A stretch of 64,000 nt of DNA from Spisula solida (GCA_947247005.1 OX365953.1:9243001-9307000), one strand, 5' to 3'; counted from the first letter of the stretch, positions 1-13,882 are shown. Notes: generated by a model from the letters alone, not told the origin. Numbers and translations are program-made.

Positions 1-2691
1 TGTGATTTAGGTTTGTTAGTGTACATGTAGCTATTTCGACTCACTGATAGCATATCATAATACAATAAGACGTTCATTATTTTTTATTTGATATATAAGC
101 TTGTAACGGTCCCTACATGTGATCTAATATGTCATACATTTATATCTATACTATTATTTGTTTCTGTATATACGTATAGTGCAGTTTTGTAATGGCTAAG
201 ACTATTATTCTCATTCAAAACAGGTTCCAAATAAAATGACCATACGATCAGCAGACAGGTGGTATATTGGTTCGCATATATTCTGTTGTGTACATGACTG
301 TCGCCTTGATGTAGTCAGTGCTGTTTTCCACATAATATTATATACCATGTGATGTTATGAAGTCGCATTGATACTGCTTATTTGCAAACTATTTTGGGGG
401 TTGATGCGATAGCCGAGTTGTCTATGCATTGGGACTATTGGACCGTACACAATATGGGTTATAATGCCACCGTATGTGCTAACTATTTATTTCACAACAC
501 TTTTAGTTGTGCAATGTATTGTAAAAAAGTAACACTTTTTTGTATCAATCCATTTGAAGGTGAGATGTGGTCACTGTGGTGTAGACGCATTGATACTGAT
601 TATTTGTGCAACCTTTTAATGTGATTGTTGCGATAACCGAGTGCCATAATAAAGTGTCCATACGTCATTCTGCTAGGCTAGGTTCGAATACCATTATATA
701 CGGATGGCTCTTTATGAGAAGGTCGTAAGTACAAAAACGCTATTTTGAGAAAACAAAAAAAACCTGTCTGAAAACTACCCTTTACTTATGGAAAAACAAG
801 CTTTATAAACTTCAGTTTGGTCAACATTGTTTTCATGAAAACAGGCTCATTAGAAGGGCCTTGTGATGTAAATTTCGAATTTGTATGAGTCTGCACTTAC
901 GACTTCACATTCTTAGCCATCGATATGTGTAAACTCTTGATAAGCCGCTGCCTTAAGTCTACTTGGATATACGTGGCTTTTCTAATAAACAAAATAACAC
1001 TTTATTTACATACATTGTTATATATTCTTCTGAGTACATGATCATACAACTTATATGCATTATTTCATTGATACATAACTATGGTGCTATCGCATGTAGG
1101 CATACTAGGTCATCAACCAGGGGAAACATAGTTTATTTACATACACTTGACCAATAGAAATTGTATTAACGAGTACAATACACTTTCATTCTTAACAAAT
1201 TGCGATTCTTAAATACATGTTGATAGTTTTCCAAAGTTATCATCTTACACAAAGTTTAAATGGTTGTACAATCATACTTTATAATAGAAACGATGAATGT
1301 TAAGTTTAAAACGAGACGATCTTCCAGAACACACCTTTTATAACTTTCCAAATATATCCATTAAATACACTTATATCAAGCAAATATAGTATGTGAATCT
1401 GAATAATAATTATTGAATTTATGTAAGAGTACAAATGTGTATCATGGGTTATAGGTTGATAGCACATGTCATCACTCTATATACATGTAGATACTACGTG
1501 ACGATGATTTAAAACAAAGAAGAAACTATCTAACAGCTGTTTCGTGTGATATTCTGAAAATATCTAAGTATATAATTTATAAACGAAATCAGTAAATGTC
1601 TCAGATGTTTTGATCGCTCATATACTCCAGGCTTGAAGGATTGAAGTCTTCACCACCGTACTTTTATTTACGGGACCACTGACCGCAGAATTCTGATACG
1701 TGACCAATGGTAAGGTAAGGTCTTCATAGCAAAACTTCACCACAACAGTTTTCAAGATCTGCCTTTGGACCATTCTCGTTCATCAAAAGCGTATTTGTAT
1801 AATTATAACGTTAGTAACGTCCGTTTACGCAAGCCTTGGCTAGTTGTAGGTTATCTGATAGAGGAGAAGGTCTTTGAACATGCTGGGTTCGCAGCTAACA
1901 TCAGTAAAGTTGTCGGCGTTTATGGGATTCCACGACAAGGTATCTTACTGAAAAAGACAAGAATAAGAAATGATTGCTTACTTTCTACATTCGAGTATAA
2001 TTTATACAGTTGATAATAAAATAAGAATAAAGAAAATATGTTCTAGTATACGAGGAAGTATATGATTAATGTAGAATGTATATTGTTGATTACTATTACC
2101 CATACGTATGACGAGCATATTTTCGTTACATAAACATCTTGTTTCGTTTTCTACAATATCATGTCTTATAAGACAGTCAGTAGAAGCCTTTACTAACGTC
2201 CTCTTTCGAATACAGTTGGCACATTTTGCAGAAGTTCAAAGATATGAACAAAGCCAATATCAATGAGGAACATACTCTACATTCAATCTGAGAATCTAAC
2301 CCGGACATTTAATATCCATATTTCCTATCATACATGTCATACATGTCCTGAGAAGTGTTATTTACTATTCGATAAAATGCGTTCGCGTACTTGGAACTAT
2401 CGCTTCCAACATACGTGAGATTGTTTCAGACTTTTCCTCAATCAGTGCCTAACAATATAAGAATCTGGCAGTTTAAGTTTATTCAATAGAACCGAGCCAA
2501 GCAGATCAGAACAGAAACAAATTCAGACATCAGTTACGCAGTTAATCACCATGCGTATGAAATACATGTATAAACACAAATAAACTTGAAGTGTGAAAAA
2601 GGAAAACAAACTTGAAAGAAAAGAGAGATAAAAAGATACACATGTATAGTAAAAGAGAGATTAGAAAACTATCGATTGGATTTACCTTGAT
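1..2691. other. Gene-free AT-rich stretch
   Basis: I see no coding exon with supporting splice sites or family motifs here. The short ORFs present have no recognisable domain. One MITE copy lies at 705-919; the remainder is unassigned AT-rich DNA. Confidence 0.5.
705..919. mobile_element. MITE, TGGCT/AGCCA family, copy 1
   Basis: A roughly 215-bp element starting TGGCT and ending AGCCA, with subterminal inverted GTCGTAAGTAC / GCACTTACGAC. The interior (a CTGTCTGAAAACTA-type core, then AACTTCAGTTTGGTCAACAT) recurs at 4093-4259, 29219-29355, 53029-53227 and 56313-56541. It has no coding capacity, so it is non-autonomous. The superfamily is not determined. Confidence 0.7.
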
Positions 2692-2973
2692 TCAAGGTAG
2701 ACAATCCCGGTACCGGTACAAGAGATGGATACCTCTCATCAACAGTACCAGCACATCTTTCACCGACTCTTTCACCACATTTTTAATGTCAACATTGCCG
2801 TCTTCTAGTACGGCATACCGTTCATATACATCATCTCCGATATATCGTAACATATCCGCTGCTTGTTTAATCTTTGATTCGTCAAGTTCACACTTTCTAT
2901 TAAAAGCATAATCCACACTACTACTAACATGACCACTGTCCAAATCAGGAAATATTGTCACTTCTGTAGCCAT
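2692..2973 (-). CDS. Small BH3-motif protein A (candidate Bcl-2-family apoptosis regulator)
   Basis: An intronless 93-residue ORF read right to left. An in-frame TAA lies four codons upstream of the ATG, so the start is well bounded. Residues 38-49 give a BH3 pattern, A-x3-L-x2-I-G-D-D-V, within AADMLRYIGDDVYERY; the spacing is that of the BAK BH3 helix (established knowledge). The C-terminal part (about residues 65-93) holds an amphipathic stretch with VLVLLMRGIHLLYRYR. There is no convincing transmembrane anchor and no visible BH1 or BH2 motif, so a BH3-only-like protein is the best inference. It is clearly paralogous to the ORF at 17694-17966 (shared ELDE, IGDD, ERY, LLY-YR-LP). A consensus splice donor (CAAG/GTAAAT) follows the stop by a few bases, so the 3'UTR may be spliced. 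No expression evidence is possible from sequence alone. Confidence 0.6.
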   Translation of the reverse strand: MATEVTIFPDLDSGHVSSSVDYAFNRKCELDESKIKQAADMLRYIGDDVYERYAVLEDGNVDIKNVVKESVKDVLVLLMRGIHLLYRYRDCLP

Positions 2974-3667
2974 CTTGTTAACTTAACTTATGACATTCAC
3001 GAAATTATAAGTATATAGTAAAGATTCAAATGTCTGTCCGACGCGTTCGACAGTGAGCAATGTTTTGAATAATTTCAATTTCTTCACTCATTTTTATACA
3101 AAGACACATGACAAGAACTACACCGGGTATGATTTTTACTTGTAATGGGATCCCAATATTTGATCTATTTTTATACTCTTCTATCATAAATATAGTAGCA
3201 AGGACAACCCGCTTATCGACATGTGATATCTATATTATAATACATTTGACAGATGTTTTATATCGATTTATCTAAAGATTTTACGTTTTACGTTGTTAAA
3301 CTAGGTTCAATGCACTCAATTTACTGTCTTTGTATATCTTTATACGGCTCTCCGTAGTTATTGGCATTTAAGTGAGTCTTTTACGCATTGATAAGTTTAT
3401 TAGTACAGAGAATTTTATATTGTTACATAACCAGTATTCCAAATAAAGTATGCGCGTGTATTTACTGTATTTGACAATGTAGCCGGACTATTGTAATGGG
3501 TTTCAGAAGATTAAGCATCATAGATCGTCATGAAAGTGGTTAAAATGCCATTTCTTGGTTAAAGGTTGATTTGTCTGCAGATTACGACGAAAATTTGGAT
3601 AAGCATGCTATTATTTTTTGGAAGTCATTGTATAGTTATTAAAAATAATGAAGAGGTTTATACTTCC

Positions 3668-3870
3668 CAGTTAGGATATTGTGATAGTGACGTAGTCGAT
3701 TATGTGTACACAAAATATTACAACCATTGTCTGAACTGGTAGAGCGAATATAATATGTTAGTTTAGCATTGAAATTATAGCTGCCTCGATAAACCTTTAT
3801 AATTGGTTTTACACCGTAATAGTGAATTCGAACGATGTGTCAATCTATTCTTTCCCTGACTTGACTATAG
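3668..3870 (+). repeat. Dispersed repeat R3, copy 1
   Basis: About 200 bp beginning CAGTTAGGATATTGTGA and containing GTTAGTTTAGCATTGAAATT. It is similar throughout to 30976-31190 and to the two halves of an interrupted copy at 33030-33745. No coding potential; origin unknown. Confidence 0.65.
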
Positions 3871-4092
3871 AAAAATGCCTTTTTATTTTGGAAACATTCA
3901 TGAACCTTATCCTTTATACGTACGTATTTAAAACACTGCATTGTCCTGAATTAAAGCTATGTCTCTATTAAATACTAATACATCATTGCAGATAATAATG
4001 TTATTTTCGTCCAAGCCTATCAAGCGTTTACGTTTGAGATAGTGGTACATGCACATGATACGTTTGCGTTCAACAGAGGCAGTCTAAGTCGC

Positions 4093-4259
4093 TTGCTTTG
4101 AAGGTCGTACGTACAAAATCAATATTTTGAGTAAACAAGACAAAAACTGTCTGAAAACTACTCTTTTACAGATGGAAAAACATTTTTTTTAACTTCAGTC
4201 TGTTTAACCTGACCATTTCCGATTTTCATGAAAATTGGCTCATACGAATTCTAAGCCAG
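4093..4259. mobile_element. MITE, TGGCT/AGCCA family, copy 2
   Basis: Shares GAAGGTCGTACGTAC, the CTGTCTGAAAACTA core, AACTTCAGTCTG and the CTAAGCCAG right end with copy 1. The left end is eroded. Confidence 0.6.
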
Positions 4260-4944
4260 CGGAGTATGTCCCTGCCTAATTGGTCAATAACTTCCGGCTC
4301 CGAAGGAAGAGACAGAAACGTTCTTGTGATACAAGGAATCCGGATGCGCACCCCTAGCTCTTGTAGGGTGGGTGACACTGAAAATCGTTTCAGATATGAC
4401 CAAGTGTTCCGGCCGAGCATACGATCATTTAAACGCAATACTTCAAATATCGGTCACATAAGTCGGGTTTTTTAGAATAACAATTTAATTTTTGTTCAAA
4501 TATCGGTGACATAGATCTAGTTGTTTTCAAATATCAATTTAGTCTTTTAGTCATATATCGGTGACATAGTTTATTTTTAAATATAAAGTTGGTTTATTTT
4601 CAATTTTTGATGACACAGATTTGCAATAGCATGTTTATATTTATACAGCGTGTGTGTACTTATGTTCCCTTATCAGTAGCACATGCTCAAAATTTACAAA
4701 ATAACATGAAATCGTGATTGTGACGATAAATTCGTTCAATAAGGATATAACCGACACCTATATCAGTTTTCATAGTACCAGTATAACTGCAGTGCAGGAA
4801 ACTGTTCAGTAAAAAAATTATTCACATTATAGATGGATTAATCAGATCGGTCACTAACTCTTGTTTACATAACACTGCGTTTATAAACATTGCAATTTCT
4901 CTTATCAATGTATTATTTTAATAGAGATTATGTGTATTAGTATG

Positions 4945-5162
4945 TATAACTCTAGCGCGATAAATTGCAGTACAAAAACAAACACAATACTGCCTATATT
5001 TTTGTTATGGATTAAAATCAAGGACCGTAACACTTACCAATGAAAGCATTCACATATTTAGCACAACATGTGAAGTTTTCATGCTCCTAAATATTCAGAA
5101 ACGATAAATATAGCGGATTTTGTGTTTGTTTTTGTACTGCAATTTATCGCGTTGGAGTTATA
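4945..5162. mobile_element. Palindromic MITE, TATAACTC termini
   Basis: About 218 bp with long terminal inverted repeats of roughly 40 bp. The left arm includes GCGCGATAAATTGCAGTAC and the right arm GTACTGCAATTTATCGCG. The flanking TA dinucleotides fit a Tc1/mariner-type insertion (inference). No ORF. Confidence 0.65.
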
Positions 5163-5793
5163 GCTTATTGTATAAGGTATTGGTTTTCACTGCCTTTTTA
5201 TCCAATTGAAGTACTTAAAACAATAAAAATACAATGTTATGATATTGCAGTGTTTGTATACATGTGACAGATCTGATTAAACGGACTATACTTTGTAATC
5301 TGTGAAATGTATACAAATAAATTTACTGTTCTGTTCTTCCTTTTTAGTAAGATTCGTTAATAGTTTCAAATTACTGTGATTACAAACATTACGTGACTGA
5401 CATTGTATTGTCTAACCACATCAAAATGAGAGTCCTAGCCTATGCTCAGACCAATATCAGTTTAATGTGGTTTACTAATAAAAAAAAACATTAATGTAAA
5501 AATACGTAATGTTTATGCGAACAAGTGGTGTATGCCCAATTATTAAAGTTACGCAATAATTAATTGACTAAATGTGTTTTATGTGTACAAATACCATCGG
5601 GACGACCGCTTATCGCAGTCTTTAGATGGTTATAACCTAATTTACAGACCATGAGTTCGTTACCAATGCGAGGCGTTTATCACGAATAAATTGACACGAC
5701 TATCGACCTTCTATTAGCTTAAGTTAACAGCTGATCATATATTGTCTATATTTATAATCCCGGCTGCGTGTTTTCATAAGCGGGGAGGTATAG

Positions 5794-5881
5794 GATAGAA
5801 AACGAGTGGGGTCGTCTATACGATATAGACACGAGCGTAGCGAGTGTCTATATCGTATAGACAGGCCCACGAGTCTTTCTA
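5794..5881. repeat. Long perfect-stem hairpin
   Basis: A 19-bp perfect stem (GTCTATACGATATAGACAC and its complement) around a short GC-rich loop GAGCGTAGCGAG, with weaker pairing outside it (GATAGAAA..CGAGT-GGG). It is probably the core of a foldback element. Confidence 0.6.
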
Positions 5882-6329
5882 TCTGACTTAGACCATGTGG
5901 TATATTATACTTAGCACAATTCAAAGCACATCATTTTTAAAATTAAATACGAAATAAACGTGAGAATCTATACATGTATCTTTGTATGTAAGTGAGCTGC
6001 TTAGCATGAATAGTTCGTGACAAATTGAAAGGCATGTCAGTGTTAGAACGTCCGATTTGAGGTCAGACGGGTCGATCGTGGCATATTAAAGACAAAATAA
6101 AACATGCCTAAAGATATTCAATTGTTTTTAGCTTGGTATGGCTAATTTTGGGCTCCTTTAGTGCATTGATCCCGACCCCTTTGTCTAGACTTATATTCCT
6201 TCTATAGAAAAATTAAAAATATTTGGCGCCAAATGTTAATGCAATTCCACTGGGATTCGTACCGCAATGGCTGATATGACGAGTAATTTCAGTTTTGGAA
6301 AACCTACGCTTAATTAAAGCCCTCTTTAA

Positions 6330-6500
6330 AGGGGACCAGCGGGCCCAAAAACATGTGCACGACACTGGGCCCGTAACATCTTTTTGTCTGGGATGCATGT
6401 GTACCAATGACAGCTAAATTCCCGAATTCTGGCATTTAGGACGTAAACTACGGACGGCCGAAATGGCCATCCCGGCCAGTCTGCATTAGTACGCTATGGT
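6330..6500. repeat. Dispersed repeat shared with 53.7 kb
   Basis: Contains GCATGTGTACC, GGCCGAAATGGCCAT and GCATTAGTA in the same order as 53735-53885. Ends and class are not determined. Confidence 0.5.
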
Positions 6501-8660
6501 AACGGAAAGGAGATAGAAAGAAATCTGTAAATTTTAGACCGTATATACAACACAAGAATTGATGGGAAATATAGCTTATTGTTATTGCTAATTTTCCACC
6601 CGTGTGTAGTTTTATTTATTTCTGCTAGAAAATATGAACTTTATATATATGCTGCGTTTTTAAATATGCTGAGTATATATATAATCCTGTTGATTGGGCA
6701 CGATTTTCTCGACTTGAATGTACGATTTACTCGATCTAAATGAGCGTTTTTGTCGATTTTAATAGACGATTTTACAACGCTTTCTCTGTGATATTTACCA
6801 CGGCAATACGCAGCGCTGATTGGCTGACAGCGGCTAACCATGGTCTAATATTAGGAAGACGCTCGAGGTGTTATACCAACACACATCTAAAGGACCGATA
6901 TCGCATGATTTGCTCGTGAAAATGTATATATTCAACGCAAGAACCTTGTAATATATTCATGCATAAAGTTCAGGCTCAAGTCAAGTTTTCCGTGCTATAG
7001 TTCTACGCTAGCTTTTTGACGGATCAAACGGAAAGGATCATGATCCACTTTATTTTGCTATCCACTCCTGTGCTACATACATTGTCATTTCTGGCTGTGT
7101 AACTATCTACATGTACATAACTGATCTACCGTTGAAAAACGTCGTAAAACCACAAAACAAATAAGCAAACATGTAGCATTATCATGTAAGCAGATAAATA
7201 CAAGATTGTGTTGTTTGTAAACGAAAGAGTTTGATAAGACCCTCATCTAGTATTGCGACTCTATATAACATAAATAATTACATGTATAGTTCGCCGGAGA
7301 TAACACTAGCCTTTGTTTACAAATAAAAATGAAAATTAAATATATTTTCGATAATCAATTTTTGTTCAATTTTGTGCATATGCGTAGGGTGTTCCAGAAA
7401 TAATAGGACTTTTTAATAGCAGCGCGGTAAATGAGATAGTTAGAAAACTAATTTGCTGTAAATAGTATTTCATCTATCACTGATAAACACGCGAAATATC
7501 AAAGCAATTGGTTGCCAGTTTATCCCAAAACCTGATGATGCAGTACATTTGTTCATATTATTATTTGCAATATGTATCATTGTAATTATAAAAACATAAA
7601 TTATTAAGTATTTTTTATATATGGTCACCCTAACTTTCAAAACAGATTTGATGTTACTGTCCCCATTGGTTATATGTGTCTCTGTACCATTGTTCCCAAA
7701 AAATGGGTTACAGTGATGTTAGGAATTGCTCTATCAGTGTATGAACGGTTGTCTGTCAATTTCGAACTATCTTTTCTCAGACTTGACCTGTGTTAATTTG
7801 TTAGTCCATAACTCCGCGACCTTTGAACACTGTATGCCAATAGAACTCATATGGATGATGGATGCCATTACATTCTGCTTATCTAGTTATTTCAATGGCT
7901 TGCATTGTTTTTCTTCCAATTTATAACATAATTTAACAATCGCGTGGTTTCTAGTTTTTGATGTTGATGTCGTTTCGCCCAAGGCGCGCTTGGATATATA
8001 CACTTGTTTACTCAGTTGTGATCATAAACAAACAAACAGCAATTGCTTCGTAACTTTGCATGCACACGTCAGTGTCATCAAGGTAATGCCATATACCTTG
8101 TAATGTATGGATGACTTGACATTTTATCTGTGGCCTGAATGTTATTTTAATTTTATTTTCGGAAGTGATAAATCGTGCGATCAATTTATAAATCGTGCGG
8201 CTGATGTGATACAGGCTTATTTAATTACAGCTTAATTAACCGAAGATTGTGTGAAAAACGGCGTAAAACTATCGTGTTTCGTTATCTTGTAAGCAGCAAG
8301 TTACAAGATTGTGTTGTTTGTACAAGTTTGATAGGACACCCATCTAGTATTGCGACTCACTGTAACGTAAATAATTACATGAGCATGTACAACATGTATA
8401 ATTATATAGTATCATCCGATAATTTATATATACAAAATCTATACATGTAAATCCACGCAATGGTAGTAGAACATCCGATATGTTAATCCTAAAACCAAAA
8501 TTCAAATATCGTTGACATCGGTTTTAAAATAGCATGGTTGTGCAATATTTATGACATGTTTGTAAGGATAGCCGTATCTGTAGCAAATGACCAGACGCCC
8601 AATGTGTAGAAAGCTCCGCCCATTTCAGTACTTGTCGTGGTTGCTACTCATAGAGTAAAT

Positions 8661-10028
8661 GTTTCGCGGCTGGTTTTAGAAAATGCCTGCCGAAGAAAGT
8701 GGAAATATCCGATGTTTCACGACTGACTTTATTACATGTCTGCCGGAGAAAGCGGAAATAGCCGATGTGTCACGACTGACTTTAGGACATGTCTGCCGGA
8801 GAAAGCAGAAATAGCCGATGTTTCACGACTGACTCTAGGACATGTTGGCCGGAGAAAGTGGAAATAGTCGATGTTTCACGACTGACTCTATGACCTGTCT
8901 GCCGGAGAAAGCGGAAATAGCCGATGTTTCACGACTGACTCTAGGACATGTCCGCCGGAGCAAGCGGAAATAGCCGATGTTTCACGACTGACTCTAGGAC
9001 ATGTCTGTCGGAGAATGCGGAAATAGCCGAAGTTTCACGACTGACTCTATGACATGTCTGCCGGAGAAAGCGGAAATAGCCGATGTTTCACGACTGACTC
9101 TAGGACATGTCTGTCGGAGAATGCGGAAATAGCCGATGTTTCACGACTGACTCTATGACATGTCGGCCGGAGAAAGCGGAAATAGCCGATGTTTCACCAC
9201 TGACTCTAGGACATGTCTGTCGGAGAATGCGGAAATAACCGAAGTTTCACGACTGACTTTAGGACATGTCTGCCGGAGAAAGCGGAAATAGCTGATGTTT
9301 CACGACTGACTCTATGACATGTCTGCCGGAGAAAGCGGAAATAGCCGATGTTTCACGACTGACTCTAGGACATGTCTGTCGGAGAATGCGGAAATAGCCG
9401 ATGTTTCACGACTGACTCTATGACATGTCGGCCGGAGAAAGCGGAAATAGCCGATGTTTCACCACTGACTCTAGGACATGTCTGTCGGAGAATGCGGAAA
9501 TAACCGAAGTTTCACGACTGACTTTAGGACATGTCTGCCGGAGAAAGCGGAAATAGCTGATGTTTCACGACTGACTCTATGACATGTCTGCCGGAGAAAG
9601 CGGAAATAGCCGATGTTCTCACGACTGACTCTAGGACATGTCTGTCCGAGAATGCGGAAATAGCCGATGTTTCACGACTGACTCTATGACATGTCGGCCG
9701 GAGAAAGCGGAAATAGCCGATGTTTCACGACTGACTCTAGGACATGTCGGTCGGAGAATGCGGAAATAACCGAAGTTTCACGACTGACTTTAGGACATGT
9801 CTGCCGGAGAAAGCGGAAATAGCTGATGTTTCACGACTGACTCTAGGACATGTCTGTCGGAGAAAGCGGAAAAAGCCGAGGTTTCACGACTGAATCTAGG
9901 GCATGTACGTCTGCCGGAGAAAGCGGAAATAGCCGATGTTTCACGACTGGCTTTAGGACATGTCTGTCGGAGAAAACGGAGTTTGCCGATGTATCACGAC
10001 TGGCTTTAGGACATGTCTGCCGGAGAAG
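8661..10028 (+). repeat. 53-bp minisatellite with five-monomer higher-order repeat
   Basis: About 26 head-to-tail copies of a 53-bp unit containing GCGGAAATAGCCGATGTTTC and ACGACTGACTCTAGGACATG. Diagnostic variants (GAATGCGG, TTTCACCACTG, AACCGAAGTTTC, GCTGATG) recur in fixed order every five monomers: A-type units start at 9119, 9384 and 9650. This makes a 265-bp higher-order repeat present nearly three times. 53 is not a multiple of three, so short ORFs crossing it are artefacts. A lone diverged unit lies at 22724-22770 inside the mannanase gene. Confidence 0.9.
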
Positions 10029-10984
10029 GGCATGTCTTGTGTCGATATTCTATCTGTTAAGAATTGGGATTCAACAATTCATCATCTGATATTATTTTTA
10101 TCGTTCAACCCGATAAATATGATCATTTTCTCAGTTTCACTATTTTAAGTTCTTGTCTTTATTATAGTAACGTGTGATGTTTCACTATTCAATATCGAGC
10201 TATAATTTTATCAGTGCTGCGGTACCGGTGCACATACTATGCATTGTGCTTATTTTAAAATATGTTAAACCCGTTCTTACGTAATTCTGACTGTACATTT
10301 ATATTTATATATCTAACGATATGAATAGCTTAAACAGCTGTTTGGTCATGCTCCCATTCACTTCCTGATTCTCCAAGGACGTAATGTTAGATCTGATTTC
10401 AGAAAAATGGTTTTGGGTTTCCTCTCATTGTAGTAATATCCGGAGTAAGAAAATGAACGTGAACAAACTTAGCACGGTATTACTCGCCCCGCATGCCTCA
10501 CTGCCCCGACATTAACAACGAAGAGCTGTCGGGTAGGACCTTGGTTACCCCTCTTGCCACAACAACAGATTAGTGAGATAAAACATCGATCTAGTAAGGA
10601 CGATATCCCGCACTGACCTCGGTGCTAATATGTGTGTTTCGGGGAACCCCCATACGTCCCCTGACTTTTAAGTGTAAGACTCGCGCGATTCGTCTCCTAC
10701 AGAGACCACGGACAAGAGTACCGGTGATAAAGAATAATGAAAACAAACAGAAATTATAATAGATAAAATATATTTCTGTATGTTTTTAGTTTATCTTAAG
10801 GTCGTGTTGATGTCAGCAATGGCGACTGCCAGCGATCCAATATCGTCACTTGTGTGAGCAAGCGATTGAAACTTGGCTTCGTCAGTTTCTGTGGGCAGCG
10901 CCATTTTTGACTTGCGCCTGACGTTCTGAAACGCTATAGTACGACAGGGAAACATACGCCGCGCAGAGTCCAGTCAAACATAGC

Positions 10985-11185
10985 AAGGTATTCCCTGGAC
11001 TGGAATCCTCAAGGCACAAGAAGAAGAGGACGGCCTTCTTATTCTGGAGCTCAGATAGGCAAGAATGTCGTGGGGTGAAGGCCAAAGGCTGGGCGATGGA
11101 CAGAATAGAATGGTGAGCTGTGGTAAAGGCCCTATGCTTCTCTTGGAGTGAAGATGAATAAGTAAGTGTAAGTAAGTACTGATAC
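10985..11185 (+). mobile_element. Degenerate LINE 3' end (reverse-transcriptase C-terminal tail)
   Basis: Broken frames on the plus strand read RRGRP-like, then AMDRIEW, stop, AVVKALCFSWSEDE. This matches the A-x-DR-x-W-R...ALC..W-S-E-D-E tail common at the end of non-LTR retrotransposon ORF2 (established pattern). It is followed by a (TAAG)n-like tail at about 11158-11177. A stop and frame shifts show it is dead. Confidence 0.45.
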
Positions 11186-12881
11186 AGTTACCAGTGGTCA
11201 AGACAAAGATATGTAAAAAACATGTATTTTTAGATCTTTGGTCGAAACAAGTTGCAGGAAGTTACCATTTCAAAATAAGGAAATAAGAAATGGATACGTC
11301 TTACGCAATCATTCGGAGAGAGTGTCTAATGACACATGTAATTGATATACCCCCAACAGCGAGCGAGCAAAGAAAAACTTCCCCGTTCAAGCATACTGTC
11401 AACTGATAATCATAAAATATTAATCATAAGCAATCTTGAGCTAATAATAAATGTAGAAAATATACTGCGTAATACTCCTTTTAACAATTATGTATGACAT
11501 TATATAATACCAAATTATGAATACCAAATTTATATATAGCGGGGTTTTTTCATGCAGTTACCCCCTGTTATTTTTGTCTTATTTGGTAACTAAAACATAT
11601 TTTTTCAATGATATATGTGTGTCAACTGGCCGTAGACTTTAACATAATACAATCTTGGGCTGACTATTGTCACTTTACATTGAGCTAAAGAACAATTTTA
11701 TTTAGTGGTTTGTGACCCTAATCGATTGTCAACCCAGTTAATGTAACACGGACATGAATACTGATTTCTTGATCCATATCAAAATGTGAGTAGTATTTTA
11801 CACTCATGACGACCCACTTATTCCTCGAAACATTGGGTAATTAATTAAGAAGAACTAAATATGTAGTTGGTTTGTTTTGGTAAAATAAATGGTTCAGCGC
11901 TTTCGGGAATGCCTTTAATGTTTTACAGTCTCTGTGTGTTGTTGGCAGTGATTTTCAGAGCTTCTTTGCATCCGATGTAAAAGACAGTCCTCGAAAGATA
12001 GTAAAATTCAGACAAGGAAGGCAGCACTCGACTGAAACAGCCGCGCACATGAAACATAAAAACAACACAGATCACCATTGCGCGGCACCATGCCAACTGA
12101 ATAAGGAAATGAATTTAACAATCTCATTTTAACCAAATCCATATAACGCTTCACTACTTTACACTGATATATAGGATCTGACGGTACTCCATACGGGGTC
12201 ATGTCCAAGTGACCTTTCAATCATCCAATCAAAATTTTACTTTCACAAATCTGAAAGTGTACAGGTGGCTAGATTTGCTCAAGCTTTTATGTTTGTATTG
12301 ATATGTTCTTGTGCATAGTATTTAAATATCACTGGTGACAATTATTCTCTTGCAATTTTCTGTAACTTTTAGCTATTTCTTAATTTCTACTGAACATAAA
12401 AACGGATTTAGCTCAAGTAAGATCATTGTTTCTTTGGATGAGTTGTCTCCTTTGCATATTCCAGCCATCAAAATGTAATTGCACGTACATGTTTAACTGT
12501 AACATATCGTCTTTTTTTATCTTTTACACGTTTAACACTTGTAACATACTTATTCCGTTAATAATTGTTTGCTCTGACAGCGCCACCCTGTAATAGTCGG
12601 ATGTTTGATGCAGATGTAGATGTATTTTGGTCTTAGCAAAATTAATCACTAGGACTGGTGCAAGCCTACTAGTGGCTACAAACTGACTGACTCACTGCGT
12701 GGGAGATAGGTCATTTAAACACGACCTGCTACAGAGTGTAGTCAGATCCTAACAGCGTAGCTAAATGTTAGTGTCTGATTTTAATGAGATTGTGAATTTA
12801 ACTGCTGAAAGTCTAATTTTCAGCTGTCAAAATGTCTAATATGAAGTCCACGTCGCAGCTGTCGAAAAGCTGAAAGACCTA

Positions 12882-13882
12882 AAGGGTGTAAAGAAAGTTC
12901 GTTCCGGTTTTTGAAAAGCTTTTGTACACAAAACTAATAAATATATTTGCACCAAATTTTGTATTCAGTATCCTGGTACAATAACATCATTATGTATAAC
13001 AGTTTTAGCTGATTTGACTGTCAATATTTTTTCAAACGCAATGAATAAATTTGTTAATCTTGTTTCGAATATGACGTAAACGACGTCGTGACCGGGTCAA
13101 GTTCGAAATACTCCCTTTGTTGTCCACTCACTGTATCGTTGTGTATGTTTTAAACTTGTAATGAACTAAGCTAATATTTAATGTTATATAAGAACAAAAT
13201 ATCATCCAAGTTATGATGCTGTAAGAGTTTTCGTTTTGCAAATAAATGCCTTTTGTTTTCCCATATACATATTTATTTCTAAATTGCGCGTTTTTGTCAA
13301 CTCGGGCGTTTCGTTACTTTTGAATTTAGTTAGTTACTATTTACTTGAAAAATGAGGCATGTCTTCGCCAATGCCTTATGATGTTCTTAGAAGTTGTTTA
13401 TGTAATTTTCCGCCGTTATTTTTTACACAGTCGGTTATTTTCTTTACCCTACTCTCAATTTTCGCTTAACGTTTACGTCACGTCACATTCGACGAAATTG
13501 ATACCATGTTCTTTCAAATACGTAGTTGTGCTCCAATTGTATGAGTACCAGAACTTTAGCCGTAAATAATTTTAAGCATAACGTATTGTTTAACAATATG
13601 AATGTCTAAAATACCTAAATCTGGCAATGTTTCATTTTTGCAGTTATTTCTGTTTGTCGACTCAACTTTAAAATGGACGTCGACGTAACGTTAACGTACG
13701 CTTATTTCCGCGTTCTATAAATCCATGGCAACGGTGTCCATCCAAACGATATTCAAGCAAAAATAATCAACATATCCTAAATTTAGTACTATGCCTTCAT
13801 AGCAAAATTCGTAATATTTCGCTTGGTAAAAATAAAAATACGCCATACTTTCCGACCGGAACGAACTTTCTTTACACCCTTT
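12882..13882. mobile_element. 1-kb MITE with long inverted ends, TA target
   Basis: Left end AAGGGTGTAAAGAAAGTTC and right end GAACTTTCTTTACACCCTT are exact complements; pairing continues through GTTCCGG. TA flanks both ends (12880-12881 and 13883-13884), as for Tc1/mariner-like elements. No transposase ORF is visible inside. Confidence 0.7.

Larger units (their letters stand above)
2974..8660. other. Intergenic, MITE-rich
   Basis: No gene is recognised. It contains a three-copy dispersed repeat (3668-3870), MITE copy 2 (4093-4259), a palindromic MITE (4945-5162), a strong hairpin (5794-5881) and a dispersed repeat shared with 53.7 kb (6330-6500). The rest, including 6.5-8.6 kb, shows nothing I can assign. 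Confidence 0.5.

Noticed and set aside
1765..2013. 82-codon ORF
   Set aside because: No domain, no neighbouring exons; consistent with chance in this DNA.
10791..10904. 37-codon minus ORF (MALPTETDEAKFQ...)
   Set aside because: Reasonable composition, but no homology I recognise and no splice or regulatory support.
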